This document shows positions 49,659 to 61,346 of a stretch of DNA of 64,000 nucleotides, one piece after another (within the stretch, counting starts at the first letter, position 1; every line of letters begins with the position of its first letter). The translations under genes were made by a program, and so were the position numbers. This DNA comes from Leidyana gryllorum EB-2025a (Eukaryota; Apicomplexa). The DNA is taken from positions 62,001 to 126,000 of the forward strand of contig JBLWGC010000036.1 of NCBI GenBank assembly GCA_048772705.1. The letters are read 5' to 3'. The notes under the pieces were generated by a model, which was not told the origin of the DNA, did no database searches, and saw only the letters and a list, made by a program, of their open reading frames with translations.

Positions 49659-49748
49659 TATACCTGACCGTCCGCTTTAAGGGCCATCACTTCTTTCAAG
49701 TCGTAGACGTCTGTACACACACGTGTGCTGTTGTTTCTGTGTCCCCTA

Positions 49749-51342
49749 ATGCCGCCCAGAAGTGGTGCATGGGCCCACTGGGGGCGATCTGTTCATGGCA
49801 GGAAGCGCAAGCCACCAACTAACACAGACAAAGATGGACCAACACATGAAAATGGTGTATTGGATGCATTCTTATTTCGTGACGAGGGTCAACTATCCCT
49901 CCATGATCTGGCTTCTCATAGAGTCGCTTCATCTCCTCACCATTCAATGAGACCATCACGCGAATCCACGGGTCCGAGCGATCCCGTGACACCCGAAAAG
50001 GATTGGTCATCTTCCAGTCGTTCTTCCAACACAACAACCGCATCAGAACCAAGCTCAAAGAAGTCACGTTCTAGCCACAGTGCTGAGAGTGGAAAGTCCG
50101 GCGACAAAGAGGCTTTTCAACCCGCCTCACGGTACTACTCAGGACCTGCCCTCCCTCCCACCGAAGAAAACATGACCAAACCGCGACGCGCTAGACCCAA
50201 AGTGTTACACTCCCGACTATCGGCCAGTAGCACCGATGCAGAAGAGCCTCCGGAGATGTTAGCCAATGGAGCAGGAGAGGTTGGACGCAGGCGATTGAGT
50301 GCCGAAGTGTCGAAGATGAAGGATCTTATTGTAGGGGAAGTCAGTGAAGCACACATTCAGCAGATCTTGTCAATGCGTATCGACCGAAATCAAGTGAAGG
50401 TGACCGAGGCGGATATAGGGGGGTTGAAGGATGTTAAACGCCTGATTAAGAACAAGATAATAAGTCCGATCAAGCGGCCAGAGTTACATCAAGGGTTGTA
50501 CCGAGCGTCCAGAGGAATTCTGTTTTTCGGACCTCCAGGCACAGGTGGGTAAATGTGTTCTTTCTTCTAATTGCCGCAGGGAAAACAACTCTGGCCAAAT
50601 GGATTGCCTGCGAGAGTGGCGCAACTTTCTTTAACGTTTCAGCATCAAGTTTAATCAGCAAGTATCACGGGGAAACAGAGACACTGGTAGCTACCCTCTT
50701 TGTGGTGGCTCGACGACTTGCCCCATCTGTTTTATTCTTCGACGAGTTAGATGGACTGGCTGGTAGAAGACGGGAGAAGGAAGAAGATGCGACGCTCAGG
50801 ATGAAAAATCAATTGCTGCAGGCTATGGATGGCATCGAAACGGGTGATGCGGTAAGATCTTTGCTCTCCCTGCACAATGTCGATAGACGGTCATCGTGAT
50901 TGGCGCGACCAACCGGCCAGACAGCTTGGACGAAGCGGCCCTAAGGAGACTACCCAAGCGGGTGTACATCCCGCTGCCAGATTTGGAGGCACGGATGCAT
51001 CAGCTCCGGTATATCCTAGGTCGGCATGCAGCTTGCATTGGAAAATCAGACTCCCCGCACTTGCTACAAGATGATAGCGTCTTCCGTGCTGTCGCGGCGG
51101 AGCTTGAAGGGTACAATGGCAGTGATTTGGAGGCGTTGTGTGGGAAAGCTGCTGAGTTTGTTTACGAAGAAGTCATAGAATCCTATGGAGGAGATATCTC
51201 AGCAGTGCCAGGGCCAGAAGCATTCAGGCTCCCCAACGTTGACGATCTACTGAGAGCAAAGCCTTTTGTGGCACCATCTAGTCACCCCTCACTGTCAGGT
51301 GTAGATTTTGATCAGTGGTCAAAACGGCTAGGCTGTCAGTAG
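49749..51342 (+). CDS. AAA ATPase of the fidgetin/spastin/katanin group
   Basis: Predicted microtubule-severing-clade or FIGNL1-like ATPase, 507 aa. Exons 49749-50544, 50580-50851 and 50887-51342 with two 35-nt introns, the first splitting Walker A. An N-terminal disordered Ser/Lys-rich region of about 180 residues precedes the AAA core: EADIGGLKDVKRLI, GPPGTGKTTLAKWIA, TFFNVSASSLISKYHGE, Walker B VLFFDELDGL, sensor ATNRPDSLDEAA with RR-type arginines, and FxGSDLEAL in the lid. The FIGNL1/fidgetin assignment rests on the GATFF..SASSL stretch. The C-terminal cap helix is weakly conserved, so the exact subfamily is open. Confidence 0.88.
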
Positions 51343-51459
51343 TTGCGCTTGCACATACTCTGTAGAAGCCATATGGTCTCAAGCGAGTGAGCCTTACTGC
51401 AGAAGAACGACCCTTGAATGGGCTGGGCCTGAGCCAGGAGAGGAAGCGGCCTCCACCAA

Positions 51460-51769
51460 CATTCCCAATCTCTCGGCGTTTGGCAGTCAGGATAGCCCCT
51501 TCTTGAGAATAGTGATGATTGTACTACAGGAGGTGTGGGTTTCGAGTTGATTGTCCTTACGCGCATGAGGTATGCCACTGGGAGAGATGACAGTGCGATG
51601 CAAGCGAGATTCCAGTAGTAGAACTTGGCTCTATCCATTTCGGCAGCATTGAGCTGAAGCACGGAGGATCTGTGAGTATCAAGAATAGCTTTACCCGTCT
51701 GATTGATTTGCTCAGGGTGAAGTGCGGGACGGGGATGGTCCGCTCAACCTTGAATGTGAACTCTCCCAT
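51460..51769 (-). CDS. Small single-span membrane protein; 3' end uncertain
   Basis: Not recognised. It starts MGEFTFKVERTIPVPHF, then an intron (GTAAAG...TGCTTCAG, 41 nt) leads to LNAAEMDRAKFYYWNLACIA and one hydrophobic helix ending YLMR. A donor GTAAGG follows. The best acceptor would give a very short tail (KGLS then stop) and a total of about 60 residues. Reading through instead runs to 51336, overlapping the ATPase stop. It could be a small mitochondrial inner-membrane protein. It is divergent to the DA1-like gene with 29 nt between starts. Confidence 0.4.
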
Positions 51770-51798
51770 CTTAATCGCTTGAAATTTCGCGACGAAAT

Positions 51799-53217
51799 AT
51801 GAGCGAGCTGCGGCGGTGTCACGCCTGTGCCAAATATCTTGTGGTCGAAGTGCCCCTTAAGCATCCGTTGTGGCCGCGTAATCTCCTGTGCAACACCTGC
51901 CATGCCCGATTGGTGCCCTGTGAGTGTTGCGAACGGTTAACGACACCAGCCCAAGGAGATGAAGTTTTGGCTAACTTGTGTAAGGAGTGTAGCATGCTCA
52001 CTCCTGTATTGAATGACGACGATTTGCGATACTGTGCTATCCAGGCCCTAATGTATTTGGCACAATATATCGGTGTGACTTTCGAACCGAGGCTTCTACA
52101 CTTACAAAAGAAACGAAGATCTACTGCAACTCGGAAAGAGAGAGTATCTGTACGCTATATGATCCACACATGTCCCTCTTTACCGCGGCCGGGAAAGTCA
52201 GTGTCTTTCGTACTACCAGAAACGCCGACATCCCCAGCACCCCACACCCCTTCCCCGCTAGCTGCGCTCCAGCAGAAAGTACTTCAATGGCCATCTCCGT
52301 TGGAGAGACGCCTACCTACAACCCAACCTCTTGTTCCAAATCTTCATCAACCAGCCAGTACTCGATTATGGCGTTCCTCTCCGGAAACAATGATTCCGTC
52401 TCCTGTCCCTCCAATCCCCTTGTACCATTCTCTCTCGGCTTCTCGAGCACTAGCCTCCCATGAGATGTCGCCCCTCAATCAATCCCGTTGGTACGAGCAA
52501 TCAGTACGACCATCCACATCTCCTGACATGAAAGTTAATAGCTACGCACCATACCCCCTTCACTCACTGGTGGATCTTCGACCGCTGAATGATACGCCCT
52601 CTCTGGGTCCTGCTTTTTTCTCAACGTGGATCTGCGGACGTGACTCGCACCGAAAAGAGGTGCAGCAGGCCTTGGAGACATACGCCGAAGCCGTACTCCA
52701 CAGTCTGCGGGTGCGCTTTATGAGTCGAAGGCGTCGGGATGGTGGTTTGCACGCGTTCGGGCTTTGTGAGACCGTCCGTGGAAGTACTTCCAACGGACGG
52801 ACCGCACGCGTTCAAGGCATCCAGATTCGTTCGGGTCTGCCGTGGGTGAAGGCTCTGGCAACTTTGTGTCATGAATTGATCCATGCCTGGTTATTTCTCT
52901 CTCGATTTTGCGTTCCCAACGGGGTACACGAGGTCGCGGTGAAGAGACTGGGTACACCGACGATGGTGAGTGCCGAAGAGGGAATGTGCAACGCGGTGGC
53001 TCGCGACTTTCTCAAGTGCACCTACTCGATGCTCAAAATACGGGAGCTGGCTCAAACTGAGGCGGCCAAAGTCACTCGTTTCTTGCGGAAGAAGCTGGAA
53101 AGTCCATCAGAGCTCCACTATCAGGGACTGCGAGCGGCTGAAGGAGCGATCAACGACTTGGGTTGGTTAAGGGCACTGAATCAAGTTCGTCACACGGGAA
53201 CATTCGAACATTTCTAG
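51799..53217 (+). CDS. DA1-like zinc peptidase with N-terminal zinc-finger cluster
   Basis: Intronless 472-aa protein. The N-terminus has a LIM-like Cys array (CHACAKYL, CNTCHARLVPCECCERL, CKEC). A Pro/Ser-rich linker of about 150 residues follows, then the DA1-type peptidase region with HELIHAWLFL (HExxHAW, zinc ligands and catalytic Glu) and downstream EEGMCNAVAR supplying the third ligand. In plants DA1 peptidases are activated by ubiquitination and cleave growth regulators. The ubiquitin-interacting motifs of plant DA1 are not seen here. Single-copy catalytic residues look intact, so activity is expected. Confidence 0.85.
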   Translation: MSELRRCHACAKYLVVEVPLKHPLWPRNLLCNTCHARLVPCECCERLTTPAQGDEVLANLCKECSMLTPVLNDDDLRYCAIQALMYLAQYIGVTFEPRLLHLQKKRRSTATRKERVSVRYMIHTCPSLPRPGKSVSFVLPETPTSPAPHTPSPLAALQQKVLQWPSPLERRLPTTQPLVPNLHQPASTRLWRSSPETMIPSPVPPIPLYHSLSASRALASHEMSPLNQSRWYEQSVRPSTSPDMKVNSYAPYPLHSLVDLRPLNDTPSLGPAFFSTWICGRDSHRKEVQQALETYAEAVLHSLRVRFMSRRRRDGGLHAFGLCETVRGSTSNGRTARVQGIQIRSGLPWVKALATLCHELIHAWLFLSRFCVPNGVHEVAVKRLGTPTMVSAEEGMCNAVARDFLKCTYSMLKIRELAQTEAAKVTRFLRKKLESPSELHYQGLRAAEGAINDLGWLRALNQVRHTGTFEHF

Positions 53218-53272
53218 TCTACAGTAGACCATATTTTGCTCACCAAAAAAGCCACAGTGGCCAGCACAAACT

Positions 53273-55507
53273 ATGACATCCATAAGGTTGGCTTGGTGGG
53301 CGAGTCTCCATCTTGTACATGCTTATTTCCCGGGTACTCCGCGAATTGTCCACTGGGGGGACACTGTGAGGATTTACAGCAGACCCATATATCCAGCTAA
53401 TCCTACGGTGGGGCTGTCGGTACCATTCCACAAACTGCCCTTCTGTCCAATTGATGACTCGACTGATGCCAAGCAGGACACTCGGTTGGACGATCATGGG
53501 TCCGACTTATTCTTCACAGAGCCATCGGTTCCAGTGCTCGATCTAGTTGTCGGAGCGGACTTCAGTTGTCGTCCTTTATGTAACGTGACTATTGGCGAGG
53601 ATCAACGGCACCTGTTACACTCATTAGTCGAGCAAGAAAGCAAATTTACTTGGATCGTTGACGATCTACCTGGGTTACAACATCACCGTCCAAGTCCGGC
53701 CACGGCAACTACTCTGCTAACTTTGGGAACCCCGGTGGGCGAAGGGCTCGAGGGGGGAGATCACGCTCTGTTGAACGTTTATCAACTTGAAATTGATGTC
53801 GTCCCGGCACCCTCTCGACCTTTCGAGCCAATATCACAGCTTCTGGGCTCCGAACACACTGCATTGGCACACAAACGTCCCTTCGTCATTCACGGATTCC
53901 GAATACGTACAGCTTCGTGGGGGGCTGCTCATGCACCTCCGAATGTGGAGGTGTGTATGGGACATGAAGGTAAGACAAGGGTAAATATGCAACCAAGCAG
54001 CGACTGTACGTGTTGTGTCTTTCAGCCTCGCAAGCACCACTGGTGCTCACAGATGAGCTGACACAGTACACAATATACACGGGAGTCTACTTCCGTGTGC
54101 TGGAACACGCTTCGTGGTTGGACAGGTGGAATGACTGGATGCAAGTTCAACAGGAGGGTTACATGGTATCTGGTGACCTGAAGCACTCTGATCTGCGATG
54201 GCTCGAGCGGTATGCGGCGTCTCGTGTGTTCCGCAAACTGCACGTGATGCGGCTGGTGTACGGAATAGGAGCCTGCGTGTTGTTGACAGCAATGTTTCTG
54301 CTGATTGTGGGCCGCTCGATCAATGCGGACATTGCTTATTACGCAGATCGGGTGGATGATTTGGGTGGTTTTGGGGAGGAGTCCGAGGGATGGAGACGGA
54401 TAGCGACGGAGGTGTTCCGCAAACCGGCTCATTTTACGCTGATAAGTGCGGCTGTAGGCAACAGTGTACAGCTGCTTTTGATGGGTATCAGCGTCTGTGT
54501 ATTGTTTGTCTTCAAAGGTCTCGATCTGACCAAAGCGAAGACAGATATGTTGGTGATTGGAACGATCGTCTGGGCGCTGCTCGGTTTCGTAGCGGGTTAC
54601 GTGTCGGCATGGTTGTACGGGAGTTTGCAACGAACACATAATTGGCAAATGACGGCGATACGCACGGCAGTTGTGTACGCCGCAGGAGTATGGCTCACGT
54701 GGATAGCACTCAACGAGGCGCTGCGCACATTGGGGAGTTCTGCTGCCCAGCCGCGGGGATCTATTCTGGAGCTGTTTTTGTTGTGGCTCCTTTTGATGAA
54801 TCCGTTGATCTGGATGGGAACTCGGGTGGGCCGGAGCGCCGCCAAGCTGACTTTCCCAGTCCAGCCGACCCTCATACCACGCACGTTTCCAATGTCTCGG
54901 CTTCGACGTTTTCGTCGGGTATGGATTCCACTTCACTTGGGGTTGCTGCCTTTCATTGGCGTGCTCCCTATGGTTGTAGAAATGTTGGAGCTTAGCGGCG
55001 AAGGGCGGATCATTCCATTTCTTAGCCTCGGATTCGTATCAACCGCAGTGATGGTTTTGCTTAGTGTGCAGGCCAGTCTTGTCGCAACGTACCTTTTGCT
55101 CCGCAGGTACGTGAGGAGGCGGCTGGCTGGACCGTATAGATCTCATTTCGGTGTGCAGAGAGGATCCTGCATGGTGGTGGCCTGCTTTCCTCGCTGCTGG
55201 TTCCCCAGCGGTGTATTCCCAAATAGCAGCGATGGCAAGGCCACTTATTATTGCTTCAAGGTAACGCGTGCACACACCCACTATATGTAGCTGCTATGAT
55301 GTTCACAGCGCTCCACACCCCGCGATGAACATTAGATTGTACCTGATCTGGTGTGGATATATCTTCATTGGTAATTACACTCTCTTTATCCTTTGTGGTA
55401 AGCATATTTTGCTCTGTTGTTATCACACAAGTGATACAGGTGGCCTGGGTGTCACGGCTTCGTTGTTTTTAGTGCGTCACATCTTCGCGTCAATTAAGGC
55501 AGATTAG
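53273..55507 (+). CDS. TM9SF (nonaspanin) membrane protein
   Basis: Nine-span endomembrane protein, 678 aa in five exons: 53273-53969, 54026-55106, 55159-55260, 55309-55397 and 55440-55507. An N-terminal signal-like segment and lumenal domain (GDTVRIYSRPIYPANPTVGL, LPFCPID) are followed by the TM9 core: SDLRW, SEGWRRIATEVFRKPAHFTL, SALVG-like SAAVGNSVQLLL, GYVSAWLYGSL and REDPAWWWPAFLAAGSPAVY. The C-terminal KAD is reached as HIFASIKAD. The frame closes only if the intron 55107-55158 is removed. Role: sorting and loading of membrane proteins in Golgi/endosomes. The next gene starts 23 nt after its stop. Confidence 0.93.
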
Positions 55508-55530
55508 AAATATAGAGGAAGAACACTGTT

Positions 55531-58500
55531 ATGCAGATGTTGCCCCTGTTAGTATACTTTAGGAGTTTGTTAGAGGTGGCTGGGTCCAATTCTGAGTCCC
55601 TCGCAGACAAAATGGAGGTTATCCTCTCGTCCCCACAACTGAGGCAAGACTCTACGTCGCTAGCTGGCGTCATTCCCTTTCATCATTCCTATGTCTACTG
55701 CCCGACGGTTGGACATGTTGATTTCTGCCTGGAGACCGAGTTTGCTTTCACATGCCAGGATGTCGCCTGCAACATCAAGCCGATTGCGGTGCGGCAGAGC
55801 CGAAAGAACGACTCGCAGCGTCGGGAACTTGCCGTCGCGAGCATTTGTGATACACCTGCAGCCAAACAGTTACTCCCCGCTATATGTGATGAGAACGCTA
55901 ATCTGACTGATATATACTCGCAAATGATGTCCACCCTCGATTCCGTCAGGGACTGGTGGAGTATTGACAACATTCCCGTGGTGGGACCGATTTTTGATTC
56001 TCTGATGAAGCGACATGAAAAGGAAGATGGCCTCAAACGTAATGAAACCCATCCTGCACGTGTTAGCTCCGATTTGCCGTACTCGGCGCCACTGTATTCT
56101 CCACCGCCTCCCCCTGTCCCAAGTGCTGCTTCCGACAGAGTGGATGTTGGGCCGGTTCGACCTCCGGCTTCGGCCCAGGATGTCGTCGGCAGCATTCTTC
56201 CGGCAGGAGCTGAGATCCCGTACGAGGTTGTCGCAGCTCCGACCGGGGTTCCCGTCACTGACCCCACGAAACCCAGCCAGGTGCTTCTTCACGAGAGTGA
56301 GTCCAGGGCTTCAACGACGGTGGGCGCGGCGGCGCCCCCCACCACGCCGACTGTCACTAAGCCGGCACCGCCGTCGTATCCACTCACATACCTCCCTCCG
56401 ACAATAGTCGACCCTGCTATATCAATGTCAAATGCCTACATGAATCCCATGGCCATATGGCCAATGAATTATGTTCCTTATTACATGCCCGGGACCAATA
56501 GTTTCTCGGGGTTATTATCGCCAACGCCACAGTTTCAAGCAGCGGCGACGCCGAAAGTAGTGGAAACGGAAGGTGTGCCCTCAATGCAATTCAATTCTGT
56601 TTCGAACAAGCCGGAACTATTAGATACCAATTATTTGACTGAACTATTGCGTACTTTCGGACTCGGTGAAGCCATCGTCTCGCCTGAGAGCGGTGACAGC
56701 AGCATAATGGGTACACAGACTCTCAATGATATTGCGCGCTTAATCGGCTACTCTGACGATCCCCGTCCTCCCTTGCACATCCGTACCGCTACCTCGGGAT
56801 TGGAACTATTGAATGCCATCGAAACCAAAGCGTTGGAATTCTTATTGGGACTCTCTCGACCCCTTACTGTGGCAAGCGGCATCGGCCTCGCATCGCCGCA
56901 AGACATTGAGACAATTAGATCTCGTGTTCCCGAAGGCGCTGCTTGGAACAGAGCTGCACAAACCATCGAACAACTGGCCAACGGAGCAGTACTTGACTCC
57001 CTCGGCGCTCCGATCAAAAGTATAAACCCGTTGGTCAGTCCCGCTGCCTTTGACGTCTCCAACATCCTCAACGGGGCGCAATCAGCAGAGGCCGCGTCAG
57101 TGGCTTCACCGCCTCCTGGGTTCCTCTCGAAAACCCTGTCTCAGCTCGATCTTGAGGCACAGCCGTCCTCGCGGTCTGATAGTCAAACGATGCGCCGTCT
57201 CGAGACAGCAGCAGAGGAGGCCGCCACGCCGCCGAAGAATTCGTCCAATGCCTCCACAAGCGACTCGAATGCGGTCAACATAGGCGGAGTCTCCTGCCGA
57301 AAGCTCTCCGACGTGTTGGAACAGCTGGCCCATTTGTTCAATCCACAGGCCACTACCCCTCTGTCGAGTGATACTTTGCCGTGGATACCACTCGATGGAA
57401 TCGCCGGCACCCTACCTGGATGGGCAATGGAGGCGCTGGTGGGACCATACGGATTACTTTTTGAGGATTTGGTCAAAGTCGCTCAAGAAGCAGTCATTCG
57501 CTTGCAGCTCGTCTTTGACGTCTTTGCAGACGAACCCATTCCAGTCACCACAGAAGGCCTTCGAAGTTTCACCGAAAAGGCAGCCGAAGCGTTTCGTGCC
57601 TCATTGAGCAATGGAGAAGCCGATGCGTTGAAATCAATTGCGGTCACCGTAGAGAAACTCCCCACCTTCCTACCGCTACCCGGAATCAGCTCCGCACTCT
57701 TAGAGGGGACAACGCTTGGCAACGCGCTCGGCGGCTTCGACAACGTGGTGGAATCTGTGAGTTTGGATCCATTCCAACGAAAACTGGGCGAAGCGGACCC
57801 GCCTATCATTCTCCAATCCAATGCGGCGGGTGCTGTTCAACCGACGTACTCGTTTCTCCAAACATCATCAGACAATCTACCGTGGCGACCTCTGGATTCT
57901 GTTGCCGCGTCTTACGGAGGATACTTGGCAAATAAAGCTGGAAAGACGGGCGACCTTCTGAGTCGAGTTGCGGGTGCCTGGAGCTCTGCATCACAAAAGT
58001 TGGACTCGGTTACTCGAGTGTTTGTGGATCCCATCAAGGCGCTCACTCCTGATCTGATCCCTGACATATCTGGGCGATCTTCGGCCTCGGCGGGCTATAA
58101 TGGGGCGCCACACGAACCGCGACAGGTGTTGGATCCCCGCACGCAACACACGACTTCCTCGACCTCGACCGTGTCACCGCGAGAAGCTGCCCAGCAAGCG
58201 ATCGGGGATAACCACTATGGGCGGCAACAATATCAGTCTTATGGTTACGATTCTGGCTATGGTTCCTCGCGCAACAATGATTATATGTCCGGCCGCACAC
58301 GATCGGCGCCACTCCCTGGGCCGTTTGACAACCGGGATACCCGTCACCGGTCAAATTCCGGAGGTTTTGAAAACGTGCTGGATTGGGTTCCTCAGATTCC
58401 GACTTTCTGGGACAATCGAGGTTCCAGCGGAGCGAGTAGCTTCCTGGAGGAGTTGAAAGATGATTTAATGAATTGGCCTAGCTGGGTCGATCAGCTGATG

Positions 58501-60828
58501 GCTCTACAAGATGGGAAGAAGCTGACTGCGACCAACGGGGGCGAAGTAGTGATAAATCCGACCGATGTTGATGATGTCACTACCACACCGAGCCCTCCAG
58601 CAAAATCTGAAAGAGAACCCGATGTCGGTATGACTATCCAACTCGATTTTCAGCGTCCTGCGGATGCTCGACCGTACGATGAGGCTGATCATTATACGAA
58701 TTTGCTCAACGAATTTGGAGTGCCCTTAGGCGCCTTATTGGAATGGTTGGGTCTTCCCATTCAGGCCTTCGACCCTCCCACAGCGTTCGAAGACACTTCG
58801 ATCGGTGGTGAAGCTGGTCACAGACACGACGAGATGGCAGGGCGTCGAAGTGATGCGCCATCACATCATTCGCCTCACTCCCACGACGGGCACAAGAGCC
58901 GACACGATCACTCCTCATTGCACGATCGCCACATTGATGCCAAAGAGGATCCCGGCGCTGCTGGCTCCTGGGAGGTAATCAATGAGGCAGAGGAGGATGA
59001 TGAAGATGAACTGCAAAGGCTTGTGCTGCACCTTGTCGATCTGTTAGATTTGCTGGACCGCCCTGCCAGCGTTTTTGAATCACCGGCACAAAGACCACAG
59101 TTAAGTCTTTATGACTTCCTTAGCAAAGAAGTATTGGACGAGAGTGTTGACGGGAGTCAAAGTGCCGAGAAGCGGCTGCTTCAAGACTTCTGGGAACCGT
59201 TGTTGCGTCATCTGGCCCGGGGTCAAGCGCCGAGTCTGCTGCAGACTTTCGAAGAGAGTGTGGAAGCCTCTCCAAGTGATGTCGATGAAACAGTCAACAC
59301 TCCTGGAGAGCCAAAGTTGAGCGGAGCCACAAACATTTATGATAGCGGTATGAAACAGATGGAGGGCGACGGTTACACCAGTCCCGACCCTCTTCAAGTA
59401 CCCGAGAATCTATCGGCGGTTGGTCAGGGAGAACCTCTGACATCAGTCGATCGCAACGAGCCTTCTTCTAAGGCTGTACCTGCGGTGGAGGTGCCAAGAT
59501 CTGATGTCGGAACACCACCTCAAGCCTCGGAGTGGGTTCCTGTACCCCGGCTCAAAGTTTATACTTTGGAGGAGGTGGCGGCGAACCCGCAAGTTGTGAG
59601 TGAAGCCATTCAGCAGTACTTGTCAGAGTGGGAGCGATATATGGGAGTCAGTCTGGGTGTCGTGGAAGGGTCAGCGGAACCGTATCAGAATGTGATCGAT
59701 GAAGTGTTGGAAGAACTGGATTATGAGTTGAGAAAAGTGGTGGCTCAAAGTGAAGCGCTTCCTCCATTAAAGTTGACTATGCCAACGTTTACATCACAGA
59801 AGTCATCAATGAGTGTAAAGGACTATATTTTCAATATGCTCGATGCACTGAACCTCGCGAGAGTTGATAATATGAGGGAAATGATGGATTGGTGGCGCGA
59901 TGCCACAGGTGATGGGAACTTTTTGGTCCCCCAAGACACTTCGGCGAGTATGCTATTCCTGCTGTTTCAGCCGAATCGGCGAGCTCCCGTTGTTGAGGAT
60001 AGTGAGCAGGGGATCATGGAACCCAATGGTCCCGTTGCTATGGGGTCCATCATCCCTGTGGGTTTCCTGCAGTCTGAGAAAGAGTCGACGCTGCTCGACG
60101 CAGACGTCACCCGTGAGTTCTCAGAGACTGGAACACAGTCTCCATCACCTGCGCGCAGAGATGGCCCGCCATCACCCAACGTCAAAAGAGACGTTGGCTT
60201 TGTGAGTGAACAAGACAGCGTACGGAACAGCGAAGGACTAATGGATATGTTAATTCAAGCGGTCAAGACGGGTACGGTTGGGAGGGTGCATTGATGATGG
60301 GGGAGAATGTGGTTTGCAGGGTACGAAGCTGTCCGATCCCAGATCAGCGAGGACATGACAGCCCCACCGTTGCCCCAAAAGCCGGTCAGCAGCGACGCGG
60401 AACCCCGCGAAGTGGACACAGAAGCGCTGGATGCGTATTTGAGCAGCCGGGCGAAGCAAGGGGCCTCCAACTTCCTGCAGAGAATGGCGGACGCTATTGC
60501 CAACAAGGGTCCAGACCTCGACCCGCAAGCTGATGAAGAGCCTGCTTTCACTGAGGACACCTCTGCATACAGAAAATCCGGCGGCGGCGGTAGCAGACGA
60601 CCATCCTATGGCCACGACGAGACGCTCGGGCACAGGAGATCAAACCCCTACGGAGATGGACGGCGCGACCAGTTGTCGTCGTCGTCAGCGTTGTCGCCGT
60701 CCTACGGCGGCTATCACAGGAACATTGGAGGTCAGCACGGAGGATACGATGACTGGGGTTCTTCTAGACAATCTCCGCGCGACCGTCATGACTACCGCCA
60801 ATCGAACCCTTACTCCTATTGGGGATGA
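55531..60828 (+). CDS. Giant protein of unknown function (1749 aa), probably secreted or surface-associated
   Basis: Not recognised. Exons 55531-60271 and 60320-60828, with a 48-nt intron (GTACGG...TTTGCAG) that removes the stop at 60292. The N-terminus MQMLPLLVYFRSLL could be a weak signal or anchor; residues about 55-125 contain eight Cys (YCPTVGHVDFC, CQDVAC), suggesting a small disulphide domain. The body is Pro/Ser/Ala-rich with an internal duplication (LPWIPLDGIAG near residue 615; LPWRPLDSVAA near 783) plus related helical blocks. A His/Asp-rich stretch lies around residues 1098-1140. The last exon is Gly/Tyr/Ser/Arg-rich, prion-like, ending NPYSYWG. It starts 23 nt after the TM9SF stop. 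No domain or catalytic motif is seen. Confidence 0.75.
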
Positions 60829-61316
60829 AGAGTCATCATTCGCACTTGAATCGACAGCTCAGCTTCTTCAATCCGTTTCCTAGCAGGCTTTTTGCCCGTA
60901 TCCAAATGGTAGGGACTACACCGTCGTCGCATTGTCCGTCCAGCACTAGGTGGGCGAAGGGGCCGAACGGGCCCGTCCGAGCACGCTTGCGCCGAGCTGC
61001 TGCGTCTCCGTCGCCTCACACTGCCGTCCATTCTGTCGTCGTCCACCAGCGAGGGACGAGGTGCGCTCGGGGACAAAAAATGCGGCGATTGTAGGTATAC
61101 AGAGTCTTCCTCCGTCTCCTCGTCGTCTTCATCGCACGGGGGAGGCCCCAGCTCCGTCATGTCGGCGCCGGGCTCCGCGTCGCCCTCGCCCCCTTCGTCG
61201 TCGCTCATCGCATCACAGTCGGCCAATATAAGTGTGAGGGCTCTCAATCCAGGATTCAACTCAAAGTCGTCAGCATCCGGTATACCAGATATGAACAGTG
61301 GGTGGTCAATATTCAT
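60816..61316 (-). CDS. Small acidic/basic two-part protein of unknown function
   Basis: 166-aa intronless frame beginning MNIDHPLFISGIPDADDF. An acidic middle (CDEDDEETEEDS) is followed by an Arg-rich cluster (SVRRRRRSSSAQ) and a basic C-terminus with KKPARKRIEEAELSIQ. The first 40 residues (ELNPGLRALTLILADCD) look structured. It may be a nuclear regulatory protein. A short intron near 61080 (GTATAC...) cannot be excluded. Its stop lies inside the convergent giant-protein gene, so the two coding regions overlap by 13 nt. The start is 30 nt from the divergent deaminase start. Confidence 0.5.
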   Translation of the reverse strand: MNIDHPLFISGIPDADDFELNPGLRALTLILADCDAMSDDEGGEGDAEPGADMTELGPPPCDEDDEETEEDSVYLQSPHFLSPSAPRPSLVDDDRMDGSVRRRRRSSSAQACSDGPVRPLRPPSAGRTMRRRCSPYHLDTGKKPARKRIEEAELSIQVRMMTLHPQ

Positions 61317-61346
61317 TAATTTAATGTGCAAAAATTGTGAAAGAGA

